In this document: one piece after another, positions 24,201-35,753 of the stretch
Layout: the number at the start of each line of letters is the position of its first letter
Numbering within the stretch: position 1 is the stretch's first letter
Source: Larus michahellis
Taxonomy: Eukaryota; Chordata; Aves; Charadriiformes; Laridae
NCBI RefSeq assembly: GCF_964199755.1
Contig: NC_133896.1
Span: 104,252,301 to 104,316,300 of the forward strand
Length of the DNA stretch: 64,000 nt
Direction: 5' to 3'
Made by a program: the position numbers and the translations under genes
The notes under the pieces: generated by a model
The model's database searches: none
Told to the model about the DNA's origin: nothing
The model's input: the letters and a program-made list of their open reading frames with translations, nothing else

Positions 24201-27200
24201 TGTCACTTGTTAAGGTGGAAGCTGTCCCAGAGAAGTATGACTGGAAAAGTATATGCAGGTTGCGTTATATATAGCACAGCTAATTACAAGCCTTCAAAGC
24301 TCATAAATCAACTTTAGCAGCCAATAGTTTTTAAATGGGAGTTTGATTTTACTTCTTATTTGGATTGTGGAGTAATTTACATTAACTTCTTTGAGTTTTT
24401 CCTCAAACAACGACAGAGCTGGCAACCCCCACCAAGAGCTGGCGCCAGGGATGCTCCCGTGGGCTCTGGTCTTGTGGGAGCATCTTCCATGGTCAGAGGA
24501 ATTGGAGGTCTGTGAGTTATCCTGGGCTCTGCATTTCAAATTAGAGTACCGGAAACTCTATAAATTAACCAGAACATCTCTACAGAGGAAGGCATTTTCT
24601 GTCCTCGGCCTGTAACCCAGACACAGCTTCCACTGATTCCCCCCACCCCCACCCCCATCGGAACTTTTTAGACGTGTTACTAAAAAGAAAAGGAAAGTGT
24701 TGCCATGAATGTATCTACGTGTTCCTTCTCACAACACAGCTGAGATCCTTTGCAGATGAAGAATATATCCAGATCCCCATAACATACGTACTTATAACAT
24801 CTCTGAAAGCTTGTTTCATATGGTTAATTTCAATAGTAAATGGCCAAAACGATCACATTACTGTTACAGGCCTTATTGGATAGGCAGAAAACACTGCATC
24901 TTTGTCTTACTTTTGTAGATGACTGCAGACAGCAGAATCCAGTAGTGTTGCTGTTCTTACTTTTTGTGAATTCTACGCATCCTCTAAGGATGTTAATACT
25001 GTTCTTACAGTAATAAATTAAATGCAGTTTATGCAGAAATAGGATTCCTCTATAATTTGTACAATATGAAATTTTAGTAGTTTACATTATAAAAATAATG
25101 TAACTTGTATTCTCTCAGTTTTACGTATTTTTATTTAATTCATCAGCAAATGTGTTATTTCTGTATAAAACTCCCATTATAACACTAACTTTAATGATGT
25201 TAATTTCCTTCAACAGTACTTTAAGTATACTGTTTTTTTCACTGATAAAAAATGACTAAAAGATTTTTTAAAAAAATAGCTGCGGATACTAATTTTCTGG
25301 TTTTTTTTTTTTATTTTTTATTTTGCAGTAATTTTTCAAAACCTCCCAGAAAGTGAAATTTGGCAGAAGCCTGACATCAACCCACCGTTCCAGAATTTAG
25401 TGAAATTGTGCTGTTTCTGAAAAGAAAATGTCCTCACCTGCATTTTGAAGTGAACGCTATATTCCCATCTTTAAGGCAAGGTATCTCTTCTGCTCTCATT
25501 TCAACTAACTGTAGTACATGGCTAGAAAATATACACAATAATTTTATAACCAGGGAGTTTTCTGTAGTACCACTAGCCCTACTTGTGTATCATGTAAGGT
25601 CAATAATTTACACCTATCCTAGCTTTCACATCTGCCTTGCCAGTTGGCAGAATTTGCAAATTGTGGCTAAAAGTGATGAACCACTCGCATACCAGCAGCA
25701 GCTGCACAGACTCCATGTATTTTGTTGTGTACAGAAATTGTTCTTTGGCTGTTCAGAGAAGAACGTGATAATTAGAGGGTCATTTTCTACCACTTCTGGG
25801 TAAAAGATAGTAGGTTATACAGGAGGTCATATTCTAGTTTTGCTTCTTTCTAAACTTTAAGATTGATAAAATATCTTTTTATTTTAAAAAGAAGGTTGAA
25901 AAATCAACTTAATGGCATGCCACTTTTTTGTGCCAACTCGGTGGTGCCAGAATGTGCAAAGAGTAACACCAAAAAGCTGAGCACAGGCAGTTTTTAAAAC
26001 CAAAGAAAAGTAGTCCCATGCTTCAGAGGAATTCAAGCCACTTATACTTACTCTGATTGGGGACGGGTAAGAAAAGGGGAAAAAAAACAAACAACAAAAC
26101 CCAAACCAACCCAAATCCTATAAACTCTAGGCAGTAGTGAATAAGGTCTTCTGCAGACCATTGTGTGTGGTACAACCAGTGATACCTCTCCGATGCCTTT
26201 TAACCTGCCGGTAGTGTATGTGATTGCCAGATGAATGATATACAATATTCATTTTTATAAATGTATATAAAAAGTAGTCTTGTATAAAGAAGTCTTTCCC
26301 TGTAACTACTTCCCATAAGAACATGTTTAACCCAGGCCAATTTGTTCATGCCAAATGTCTAAGTTAAAATGGTTACCTCCAATTAAGCGCCGGTACTCAG
26401 AACACATCTGCATCCTATAACTTTGTAGACTAGGGTGCTGGCCCGTATTTAAAGGGATTTACTCTTGGTAGCTTTCCCAAGCAGACTTGGAGTTTGAAAA
26501 AACAAAATTTTTTTAAAAAAGAAACCAAAAGCCAGAAATGCTTTACTTCAATGTTTATTTCCAGTGAATTTATGTAGAGAAGATTAAGGAAGACTCTCCT
26601 ACAACAGGCTAATTGGAAGATGTAATGTTCTAGTGCTGAGGAGAATATTTTCCTCCACAGATGCTCACCCAGAAATTTCCAGGTATTCAGCAAATTGGAA
26701 GTTCACCTCTGTAGTATCTGTGGCAAGCTCTGATTCATTTGCTCTGTGGAGCAACTGGAGGCAAACATTTTGAGGAAAATAATTTAATTTCAGGTCAGAT
26801 TGCCATTAACTCCAGTCATCTTATGTTCCTGCAGTGTCACCTCTCTAAAGGCAAAAAAATCAATGTGAAATCATCTCACTTGTGTCCTCACAGGGCTCTG
26901 GAGTCGAGTGGCCTTATTCACCTAGCCACAAGCAGATGGCTGGCAACTGCGTTTGGCTGTTTCTCTCTCATTCCCGTGCTGCCTGTGCGTGTTGAGATGC
27001 CTGGCTTGGCCGGGGTTAAAGAGACAAGGGACCTGAGGCACCAGGGTAGCGCTGGTAGGCAGCTCTTTCACTGGTGTTAGTGTGGACAGGTAGAGGAGAA
27101 AGAGCACCTAAGTGCCCTAATTGAGTGAAAATGGCACCTCAAGCCCATAGTAAAGAGCAAGCCTTAATAACAGGAAAGACACAAGCTGAAAATTTACTTT

Positions 27201-27356
27201 TTGGATAACATGGCCAGACAATCACAAATCCCAAAACTATATGAGCACAGCCTGCCTGGGGCCTAGGGAGTGCTAACTTAGGAAGCACCCAGATCTTTAG
27301 TGTGGAAAACTTGCGTGTATGGACAAATGTTCCTTCCAAGTAGCTTTCCCACTTTG
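21236..27356. other. AT-rich DNA with a few isolated splice-like signals
   Basis: No gene is established. A strong T-rich acceptor ends at 25328 and leads, in phase 1, to a short frame (IFQNLPESEIWQKPDIN and further) with TGA at 25418-25420, but no AATAAA follows nearby. Another acceptor at 22289 (TACCATTTCAG) is followed by nine codons, TAA and AATAAA at 22316. A C-rich run (CCCCCCACCCCCACCCCC) lies at about 24640. A GC-richer patch at 26880-27080 has no recognisable content. Confidence 0.5.
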
Positions 27357-27399
27357 AAAAAAAAAACAAAACCAAACCAAACCAAAACAAAAAACCCCA
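27357..27399 (+). repeat. A-rich ACCAAA-type simple repeat
   Basis: A run of A followed by repeated ACCAAA and ACAAAA units, ending in AAAACCCC. Confidence 0.85.
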
Positions 27400-27479
27400 C
27401 TCCTTTTACATGGACATGGAGGCTGTGTGTCATATCACTTACCAGGCTATAAAAGGGTTCCTATGTATTGGTGATTTTT

Positions 27480-27515
27480 ATATATAAATATATATATACA
27501 CACACACAAAAAAAA
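27480..27515 (+). repeat. (TA)n(CA)n microsatellite
   Basis: An alternating TA tract, then CACACACACA, then an A run. It lies immediately upstream of a CR1 insertion point. Confidence 0.9.
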
Positions 27516-27537
27516 GTAACTAGTAAAAGTAACTAGT
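27512..27537 (+). repeat. 13-base perfect tandem duplication at a CR1 5' end
   Basis: AAAAGTAACTAGT occurs twice, head to tail (27512-27524 and 27525-27537). CR1-like sequence starts directly after the second copy. Confidence 0.97.
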
Positions 27538-29419
27538 GTTGCAACTTAGGGAAAAAAAGAGGATCTATGGCCTCTGGAAGGAAGGGCAGGCCACTCAAGA
27601 CGACTACAAAGAGGTAGTTAAGCTATGTAGGGAAAAAATCAGGAGGGCCAAAGCCCAGCTAGAGCTAAACCTGGCTTCTGTTGTCAAGGACAACAAAAAA
27701 AGCTTCTATAAATATATTAGCAATAGGAAGAGGACTAAGGATTATCTCTGTCCTCTAGTAGATGGGGCCGGCAACATAGTGACCAAGGATGAGGAAAAGG
27801 CTGAGGTACTTAATGAAGTCTTTGCCTCAGTCTTCAGCAGTAGGACCAGTTGTTCCCTGAGCACCCAGACCCCTGAACTAGAAGACAGGGATGGGGAGCA
27901 GAATGAAGCCCCTCTAATCCAAAGGGAAATGGTGAGGGACCTGCTTCAGCACCTGGAGGTGCACAAATCTATGGGGCCAGATGGGATCCACCCAAGGGTA
28001 TTGAAAGAGCTGGCGGAGGTGCTCGCCAGGCCACTTGGTATCATTTATGAGCAGTCCTGGACAACCGGGGAGGTCCCAGCTGACTGGAGGTTAGCAAATG
28101 TGACACCCATCCACAAGAAGGGCCGGAAGGAGGATCCGGGGAACTACAGGCCAGTCAGTCTGACCTCAGTGCCTGGGAAGGTCATGGAACAGATCCTCCT
28201 CAGTGCCATTACACGGCACATGCAGGAGAACAGGGTGATCAGGCCCAGTCAGCATGGGTTTGTGAAGGGCAGGTCATGCCTATCAAACCTAATATCCTTC
28301 TATGATAAGGTGACCCACTTAGTGGATGAGGGAAAAGCTGTGGATGTTATCTACTTGGATTTTTGCAAAGCTTTTGACACTGCTTCCCACAGCATTCTCC
28401 TGGAGAAACTGGCTGCTCATGGCCTGGACAGGTGTACTCTTCGCTGGGTAAAAAACTGGCTGGATGGCCGTGCCCAGAGAGTGGTGGTAAATGGAGTTAA
28501 ATCCAGTTGGTGTCCAGTCACAAGTGGTGTCCCCCAGGGCTCGGTGCTGGGGCCGGTTCTCTTTAATATCTTTATCAATGATCTGGATGAAGGGATTGAA
28601 TGCACCCTCAGTAAGTTCGCAGATGACACTAAACTGGCCGGGCGTGTTGATCTGCTTGAGGGTAGGTTGGCTCTGCAGAGGGATCTGGACAGGCTGGACC
28701 GATGGGCTGAGACCAATGGTATGAGGTTCAACAAGGCCAAGTGCCGGGTCCTGCACTTGGGACACAACAACCCCATGCAGTGCTACAGGATTGGGGCAGA
28801 ATGGCTTGAAAGCAGCTCGACAGAAAAGGACTTGGGAGTGTTGGTTGACAGCCGGCTGAATATGAGCCAGCAGTGTGCCCAGGTGGCCAAGAAGGCCAAC
28901 AGCATCCTAGCCTGTATCAGGAATAGTGTGGTGAGCCGGACTAGGGAAGTGATCATCCCCCTGTACTCAGCACTGGTGAGGCCCCACCTCGAGTACTGCG
29001 TTCAGTTTTGGGCCCCTCGCTACAAGAGGGACATTGAGGTGTTGGAGCGTGTCCAGAGAAGGGCTACAAAGCTGGTGAGGGGCCTGGAAGACAAACCTTA
29101 TGAAGAACGACTGAGGGAGCTGGGGTTGTTTAGCCTGGAGAAGAGGAGGCTGAGGGGAGACCTTATCACCCTCTACAACTACCTGAAAGGAGGTTGTAGA
29201 GAGATGGGGGCTGACCTCTTCTCCCTGGTGACAAGTGATAGGACGAGAGGAAACGGGTTCAAGTTGTGTCAGGGGAGGTTTAGATTAGATATTAGGAGAC
29301 ATTTTTTCACTGAAAGGGTTATTAAACATTGGAATAGGCTGCCCAGGGAGGTGGTGGATTCACCATCTCTGGAGGTGTTTAAAAAAAGAGTAGATGGGGC
29401 ACTGAGGGACATGGTTTAG
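27536..29419 (+). CDS. CR1 ORF2 partial: reverse transcriptase and C-terminal region
   Basis: An open frame of 627 codons. Reverse-transcriptase motifs appear in order: [14 protein letters not shown] (about 145-158), [20 protein letters not shown] (200-219), [10 protein letters not shown] (238-247), the first catalytic block YLDFCKAFD (273-281), [11 protein letters not shown] (330-340) and the active-site FADD (361-364). The usual CR1 C-terminal part follows ([45 protein letters not shown]). Family ORF2 proteins also carry an N-terminal APE endonuclease; that is absent here. The frame opens at a GTG created by the flanking duplication, so there is no native start and translation is doubtful. 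The catalytic residues are all present. It is probably a dead-on-arrival insertion that happens to be undamaged. Confidence 0.97.
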   Translation: MLQLREKKRIYGLWKEGQATQDDYKEVVKLCREKIRRAKAQLELNLASVVKDNKKSFYKYISNRKRTKDYLCPLVDGAGNIVTKDEEKAEVLNEVFASVFSSRTSCSLSTQTPELEDRDGEQNEAPLIQREMVRDLLQHLEVHKSMGPDGIHPRVLKELAEVLARPLGIIYEQSWTTGEVPADWRLANVTPIHKKGRKEDPGNYRPVSLTSVPGKVMEQILLSAITRHMQENRVIRPSQHGFVKGRSCLSNLISFYDKVTHLVDEGKAVDVIYLDFCKAFDTASHSILLEKLAAHGLDRCTLRWVKNWLDGRAQRVVVNGVKSSWCPVTSGVPQGSVLGPVLFNIFINDLDEGIECTLSKFADDTKLAGRVDLLEGRLALQRDLDRLDRWAETNGMRFNKAKCRVLHLGHNNPMQCYRIGAEWLESSSTEKDLGVLVDSRLNMSQQCAQVAKKANSILACIRNSVVSRTREVIIPLYSALVRPHLEYCVQFWAPRYKRDIEVLERVQRRATKLVRGLEDKPYEERLRELGLFSLEKRRLRGDLITLYNYLKGGCREMGADLFSLVTSDRTRGNGFKLCQGRFRLDIRRHFFTERVIKHWNRLPREVVDSPSLEVFKKRVDGALRDMV

Positions 29420-29510
29420 AAGTGGCTCTTGTCAGGGTAGGCTAAAGGTTGGACTCGATGATCTTAAAGGTCCCTTCCAACCTCAACGATTCTATGATTC
29501 TATGATTCTA
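27536..29510 (+). mobile_element. CR1 LINE, 5' truncated, with intact reverse-transcriptase frame
   Basis: A CR1-family non-LTR retrotransposon of the type that copies itself by target-primed reverse transcription. It keeps most of ORF2 after the endonuclease, the short 3' UTR and the 3' terminal repeat GATTCTATGATTCTATGATT (about 29488-29510) that the CR1 reverse transcriptase recognises. The APE-type endonuclease domain and ORF1 are missing, so it cannot move by itself. The unbroken frame, with few signs of decay, makes it the youngest-looking of the three copies here. It sits directly after a TA/CA microsatellite and a 13-base tandem duplication. No target-site duplication was found in the 3' flank (AACACATTTTTACC). 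Confidence 0.98.
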
Positions 29511-31870
29511 AACACATTTTTACCAGTTGGGTATACTATGTAGCACCATTATGTCAAGCCATCAAAGGGAGAGTAAAGTGTAACATGCCCTCTGAAGCTT
29601 GTCTTTCTTCCCCTGCATGAGTGAGTCTTGCCCTGGGTCAGGTGAGTGAGTAGACATTTCCTAAAACAAAGTGAGACTGCTCTTGACTCTTACTTACAAA
29701 AGATTCCAACAGAAGTTATTCAGAGTATAAAATATTCATGAAAAGGGATTTAAAATATCATCCACTTCGTATTATTTTAGCAGTAAATTAAAGCTAGTGA
29801 TCTCTAAGAAAATTGTAAAGATGGTTAGATTAGCAGGGTTGGATTTCAGCCCTATTTCAGCATGCTGAAGCTACAAAATGGTTCTCTCTGGCCCCATTAA
29901 GAGGTTGAAGAATTGTAACAGGGGTCTCTAGATTTCTATTAAAATAGCATATACAGTATGATTACAATACATTATATCTCTATATAATATTTATTCATTT
30001 CCCCCTGGTCTCTTGAACTTTGTGATCCTTTGATCAATTATTTTCAGAGAAGGAAATTGAAACTTCTTACATGGCAACTTTGACAAATGTGCAGCATATA
30101 TATTGTATAGCATTCTCATGGGAGAACTTCAGAAATAAAATTACTTCCGTCAACATGCCATAAGTTCATCAGCTTGGGCCTTCCTGAACCCTTTGTCATG
30201 GCAAATATGCAGAGAACTCTATCATTTTTATCCCTACTTAGAAACATTGTCTAATCACTCTTATTACTCTTCCTAATTGCCTTTTCCATCACCTACCCTT
30301 CGTCTCCAAATATGGGTTTAATAAAAAGGTATAATCTCCCTATGGAAAAATAAGTGAGAAAATATATATGTGTGTGCAAGTGTATATAAGTGTGTGTACA
30401 CACACACACACACATATACATAATTTAGAGGAAGAATTACTATCTCAGCAGGCAATATATGTCTTCCATTTAGCAGCAGGCCAAAGATGATGATAAAATC
30501 ATTAATTCTGTCCATATAAATGCTAAATAGAAATGGGAAATTGGATCTCTGCCTTGTGTCACATTTTCTCTGGTAGGAAATTACAGGAGAGAAATTGAAT
30601 CTGATGAACCTCCTGCGTTTATAGCCCCTCATCAAAGGTACACCACGTGACATACAATAAATAGCGTGACACCTCTTAATTAAAGAGTGCTATTGTTTAG
30701 CCCAGAATAAATGCATTTTTTTGCTTGGCCAACGAGCAAGCTACAAGCTCCCATAGGGATCATAAAATAAAGAGGCCATAAAGTTTACCAAAATCAAATT
30801 GACAAGCCTGCACTAATTATCTCTGGTATTATAGCACTGCAAAGGTGGCTATAGGTTGACAGATAATAGAAGTGAGCTCATTAATAAAGCAATGAATGTT
30901 TCAATGTTTGTAAAGAAAGCATTTTTTACCTTTAGTCTGGGTATTGTATGCATTGTACAATTTTCTAAATTACCATCTTGATATGTTTGTAAGTTGAATT
31001 TATAAAACACCATTTCTGGTAGAAAATGGCTACATCATAGTTGGGGAAGCCAATTTTAGGCAGACGTAAACTGTTTGGCTTTCACACTGGGCAATTGCAG
31101 GGGCTTGCAGAAAGTGTGGTGAAGGGAATGAATGGAAAGAGCGCACATGAAATAAGTGAGTCTGATATTACAGTGTGAGTTCAGTCACAACAAGAATAAT
31201 ATTCAAAATCTTCCTTGTACAGCTGAGATTTAAAAGTACTGCTTTTCCAAACACACAGAATACTTGAGCTTTGGCCAAAGATTGTACAAGTGAATCATCT
31301 TCCCAATTTCTCCTTCTTTGTTTTCTTTAAGTAGTTTAATGGATTTATCTTTCTAGTAGGAAGAAAAATATTAAACCCCCACCTCATAGAAGGCCAGAGT
31401 ATTAATACAGACTTCTGAATGCAATCTATTGCTTTTTTTAAACATAACAAAAAATTCTGACAAACTGGATTCTTTTGTCCATGCTCTATTTGTAAATTAT
31501 TTTCCTAAAAGCTCAGTCAAGAGCTGCAAGAAAAAAAAGTGCTCTTCTTTGATGTAAGACAGATGACCCATGGGAGATTTTGTTTTCTTTAGACCTAATC
31601 ACTGTGTTTAACAAGGAACAACTCAGTAACATGAATTATTCTTTCCACTCTCACTAGTGGAGTGAGTAAATAAAAGCAAAACTCGGTGAAAGGGGAGGAA
31701 ACTTCACAGCACCTTGTTGTTGCGTTATGGAAAGAAAAGCCAGGGTCTTCCACAGTTGAAAAAAAAATAAAATTAGACTAGCAGCTTCTGCAGAGATCCC
31801 CCACCATAAGGCAGAGAGTTCCCCTTATTGTTTTGTTGTTTGTTTTTTTTTAAGAAGTTCTTGTTGTATT
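29511..31870. other. AT-rich DNA with a dinucleotide repeat
   Basis: No gene or transposon was recognised. The 111-codon - strand frame at 30318-30653 runs through the TG/CA microsatellite and is a chance frame. Confidence 0.55.
30361..30422 (+). repeat. Inverted TG/CA microsatellite
   Basis: TATATATGTGTGTG and GTGTGTGTACACACACACAC arms are followed by CACATATACAT, so the tract is self-complementary and could form a hairpin or Z-DNA. Confidence 0.9.
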
Positions 31871-32150
31871 TTTTTTTGCACCTTAGAGTCCCACGCTGCA
31901 GGCCCTGGGGCCTGGCCATGCACACATGGGGCCTTTCGGTGCTGCTTGACCTCCTTTTCCACACTGCTAAAATCCTACAGCCCCCTTCCCAGCAAGAGCT
32001 GCTACCCGCCACTGGCTGCTCCAAGGAGCTGGAGGGGCTTTGGCCACCACAGCGTTGGTCTCACCCCCGCGGCCCCCACGGGCCAGAAGCATACCAGCTA
32101 CAGAGAAGGAAATGCCCCTGGGACAAGGGGATGCTTGTGACCTGCTGATG
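31871..32150. other. GC-rich patch without recognisable gene
   Basis: After a T-rich stretch (31839-31876) the sequence turns GC-rich (for example CACCCCCGCGGCCCCCACGG). It is open on both strands for 75-106 codons, but there are no convincing splice sites, no domain and no repeat family that I recognise. Confidence 0.45.
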
Positions 32151-32829
32151 GCATCCAGGGCAGTAATCATCATTGCCAGTGCAGCTAGAGTCATGCTTCT
32201 TCAACTTCTACAGTGGTAGAAACAGGGCAGGTAACAGGGTGTTCCTGGTATTTAGGATTCCTTTTCCGCTCAGTTCAAGCACTGGAAAGAGTCCATGTTG
32301 AAGACCCCAGACAATCTTCCCATTTTGCTGCTGCTGAATGTAATTTGGTATTTTACTTAACTTTGAACAGATGTGCATGCTGTTACTTCATGTCCAAGTT
32401 GCCTTCCAACTCTTCATGAGAAAATATAGACAAATTGGTTCTCAAAAATTGTCTTTACAAGCAAAAAGTCTGGATTAAAAATCATCCTAAAAGCAATTGT
32501 TTCTTGTAACTCCTAGGTAACACTAAAAGGTATTGTTGAACTCCCAGATGCACAGAGGCATTTTAAATGATGCATGTGTCTTTTACTAGCTAACCTTTAC
32601 TGATCTTTCAAGTCATGTTATCTTTAGGAATCAATAAACTACCAGCAAAAGAAACTAAAAAAAACATGGAAATTGCTCAAAGACCTTTCTGTGACTATGA
32701 GTGCAAATGATAGAAAACTCTCAACTCAAATTACTGTTTGAAATATCATTATTCATAAGGGCAAACGACCCTTTTGCTGTGCCCATTAACCTGAATATGG
32801 ACAACATTAAAAAGCGCCAGAGCTGAACC
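32151..32829. other. AT-rich DNA leading into a CpG-containing segment
   Basis: Nothing was recognised until about 32760, where CpG dinucleotides become more frequent and a coding-like frame begins (MDNIKKRQS, then TGA at 32824-32826). Confidence 0.45.
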
Positions 32830-33110
32830 ATGAAACCCATTGAAGACGAAGTGTTTGTTGTAGCCGTGTTCATATGCAGTATTCTTGAGTGCACTGTAGC
32901 TATGTGGCCGGAATACAGAGCAAGGCCGCTTACTGTCAGAAAAACGGATTTGGTAACCGACCTAGTGTCAAAGATGTATTTTACTGTGCTTTCAAAACTG
33001 AGGGATTGTTCCAAAACACAGTGTGCTGCATGGAATGTGAATGTGATGCTGGTTTGCTTGACTAAGGTTTTGAATTGATAATGGTTTTTTACCATGTGTA
33101 GCATAATAAA
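32830..33110 (+). CDS. Candidate small ORF (82 codons) with AATAAA, unknown; possible pseudogene or conserved element
   Basis: An ATG with A at -3 opens 82 codons starting MKPIEDEVFVVAVFICSI; residues about 8-26 are hydrophobic enough for a membrane segment. Codons are rich in GNN and the stretch holds about nine CpGs, unlike its surroundings. TGA at 33076-33078 is followed 27 bases later by a canonical AATAAA (33105-33110). The same frame continues upstream of an in-frame TGA with coding-like codons (NMDNIKKRQS), so it could be a processed pseudogene or terminal exon with one nonsense change. The opposite strand is open for 139 codons (33140-32721), so a conserved non-coding element is equally possible. 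I recognise no family. Confidence 0.25.
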
Positions 33111-34807
33111 ACGTCTATAAAAAGGCAAAATAGTACCCACATGGTAAATTTAGATGTGAAGTTACAGACTTTGGGGATAAAAGAAAAAGCAATGAGAGAA
33201 AGTAACTAAACACAAAGCAATTTTTTTGAAGGCTATGGCAAATTCTCCCTCTCTCAAAACCTTTTAATCCAAATTTGATGTTTTTGTAGGACATGTAAAA
33301 TCAAAAACTAATGTGAAGAAGGATGGTTAGTCAACGATTTAGTCAGCAATGGGACAACCTGACAAATTTCCAGTTTTACCTTTCCTTCAGAAGTTCTGGG
33401 CCAATGTTAGGATTGTCCCAGCAGCCAGCTCACCACAACTTTCTCAAGGCTCTTCGTGAGTACTGTAGGCACAACCCTTCCTGGCAGCCTGACATTATCA
33501 ATCCACAGCTTTTATTGCTCCTAGATTTGCATTTTTATTTGTATCAATAAATTCTATTATAACCCTTAAAAGCCATTATTTTCATTCATACCAGTATTTT
33601 TTCCAGCCAGCTCTCTGAGATAACTCCAGAAGCATTTCCTAACCAGCTCCACTTTGAGTGTCATCAGCTAAAGTAAGTCTGAAAATGATGTACAACAGGA
33701 AAAAAGCTTGGGGATACCATACCTCCTGGTACATTTATTGATTTTTATATCAATTTAAACCTATTGACTTCAGTATTTCTGTCTGTCTCTACCATGAACT
33801 AAGAAAATGTCTCTGTTACGTAGCTGTTGGTGAGCTCTAGGAGTCTTCAGTTTTCCTTCATGGGGCTGAGTCTGAACTCTAAACATTCAGGAGTCCTACA
33901 AGAAATCTTTAGTGTGCTTGTCTTAAGGGTGGTATTGGGACGAGAGAGAAGCTTGCATGGCTTTTTTGTGCCTTTATATTTACAAAGGATTATCAGCCTC
34001 TATTACACAGGCTAACAGTCTTTGATAGAGTATGCTTTTCATAACTCCCTTTACCATACCCCTAAGCTTGGAAACCTAGGGATTTCTTGAAATCTTTCAG
34101 GAAGGATGTACAGCAAGACCACATGAACAAAAAGTTGCAGCTTTTTTGGCAGGGGTGAGAAGTAAACCTTTTGAACTTCTGATTAGAGTTAACTGGAAAT
34201 GTTTGGATGTGATTTTCTTTCAGTTTACCTACTAAACTCTTAGATGAGAATGTTAGTCTGTACTTCCTCTGGTGTGGTTTCACTGAGCTGAATATCCCAA
34301 AGCAAGGGGCACCTGGGCTTCTAGATACTGTTTCAGAGTTTATGACTGTGGCAAGTTATTTGCCCTAAAAATTAAGAGTATTTTGGACACCAAGACCTCT
34401 AGATTCTAGGTTCACCAACTTGAGTGCCTTCAAGTGGCCCCAATCCAAGGGTGTGGAGCACAGGTTATCTCTGTGTTGGTGAGCCACCCTAAAGTAAGAA
34501 AGTTGAGAATAATTTTTCTATTTTTAGTGGTTGATCAGTTTAAAGTAAATCTGTATAAATCTAACTTTTTCCTAACTGATACCAAATACATAGGTTAAAG
34601 TAGAATAAAAACGCAACGCCAAATAGTGTCAGATATTTGGAATAGGCATTATAAAGGAAGTATGTTTTTTTTTTTCTTTGGAGCTATCTATTATGTTATT
34701 TAGGAAAATGGAAATTTTTGCATTTCGGATGAATAGAAGTACACGTGCATACTGATGGTGTTTTCATTTTGCATTCCTATTCATAAAACCTATAATTCTC
34801 CCTCCCT

Positions 34808-34811
<4 letters not shown>

Positions 34812-34838
<27 letters not shown>
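34812..34838 (+). repeat. T27 homopolymer
   Basis: Twenty-seven consecutive T. It could be the poly(A) end of a - strand retrocopy, but the sequence to its right shows no recognisable gene body. Confidence 0.95.
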
Positions 34839-35730
34839 GGCCCACTTCATATTTAAGCTTCTGGGAATGTTTATGTCCAGGATTTTTCCTGCAAAATATA
34901 AAATACAGAAATTAAGATAAGTTGTCTTAAAGAAGAATGGTTTAAGGAAAAATACCAATTACTCCCATTAACAATATCATTGTATTTCCATTGTTCTTTG
35001 TTTCTTCTGAAATGTCTGAAATTATTTTGCTGCTTGTAGAAATTTAAAATGAAAAACACTGTGAAATCGTCTGTATTATAAATTCAAAGCAAGTCTACAA
35101 ATTCACTTGGAGAGTGCCCATTGAGTGTCATCTTGTGTGGGAGGCATTTTGCCCAGGCACTTTCTTTTTGTGTGTTAAGGATACCTTTGGATTCTGCACA
35201 CTGGTGCCAAATATGAAGTGCAAAGAAATCCAGGCCCACTAGGAGACCACCTCTAGACTGAGAGGAAACATATGCTCCAGAAGCAGTGCTCTTTTCATTT
35301 GTTCAGCCTGGCATAATCCTCACATTCCCAGACTGACTCTTGTCAGGATTTAAAAAATGTATGTGGGGGCAGCTGGAGTAGTTTCCGTTCCACTTTATTT
35401 AAGCTGTGCCTCTTAGCCTGCCACAGACTTGGCAGACAAATGCCAACCTTCTTCAACTCTTGGTGGAGATGACTAAACCAAAGCACTTGTATTGATTTTT
35501 AGGATGATTTAGTACTCCTGTGTCAGGAAGATGTCTGTGAATTCCTTTATTCATGCTGCTACAGTAACAGTTTAAATTGGCACGGAATCACAGTTCAGAC
35601 TTCATCTCTAATCCATATTAATAGAATAGTATTGCTTTTCATTAGCTTTATAGCCATTAATGAATGATTCGGTATGGGCTATGTGCTTTCTGGGTGGCCT
35701 CAGACCATCAGATCCTGTATTAATGGCATA

Positions 35731-35753
35731 ATTTTTTTTCTCTGCAGGTGAGA
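35731..35753 (+). promoter_or_regulatory. Candidate recursive splice site (AG|GT zero-length exon)
   Basis: The motif ATTTTTTTTCTCTGCAG|GTGAGA places a near-ideal 3' splice site directly against a near-consensus 5' splice site, with the junction at 35747/35748. This is the layout of the ratchet sites used for stepwise removal of long introns. It lies on the + strand about 1.2 kb before the 36947 exon candidate. Confidence 0.35.

Noticed and set aside
25408..25803. 131-codon + strand ORF
   Set aside because: It starts at a non-ATG codon, has no family features and no supporting splice or poly(A) signals.
28319..28776. Two antisense frames of 119-148 codons inside the CR1
   Set aside because: They are shadows of the conserved reverse-transcriptase frame on the + strand.
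34812..35060. T27 as the tail of a - strand processed pseudogene
   Set aside because: No poly(A) signal or recognisable coding remnant lies to its right.
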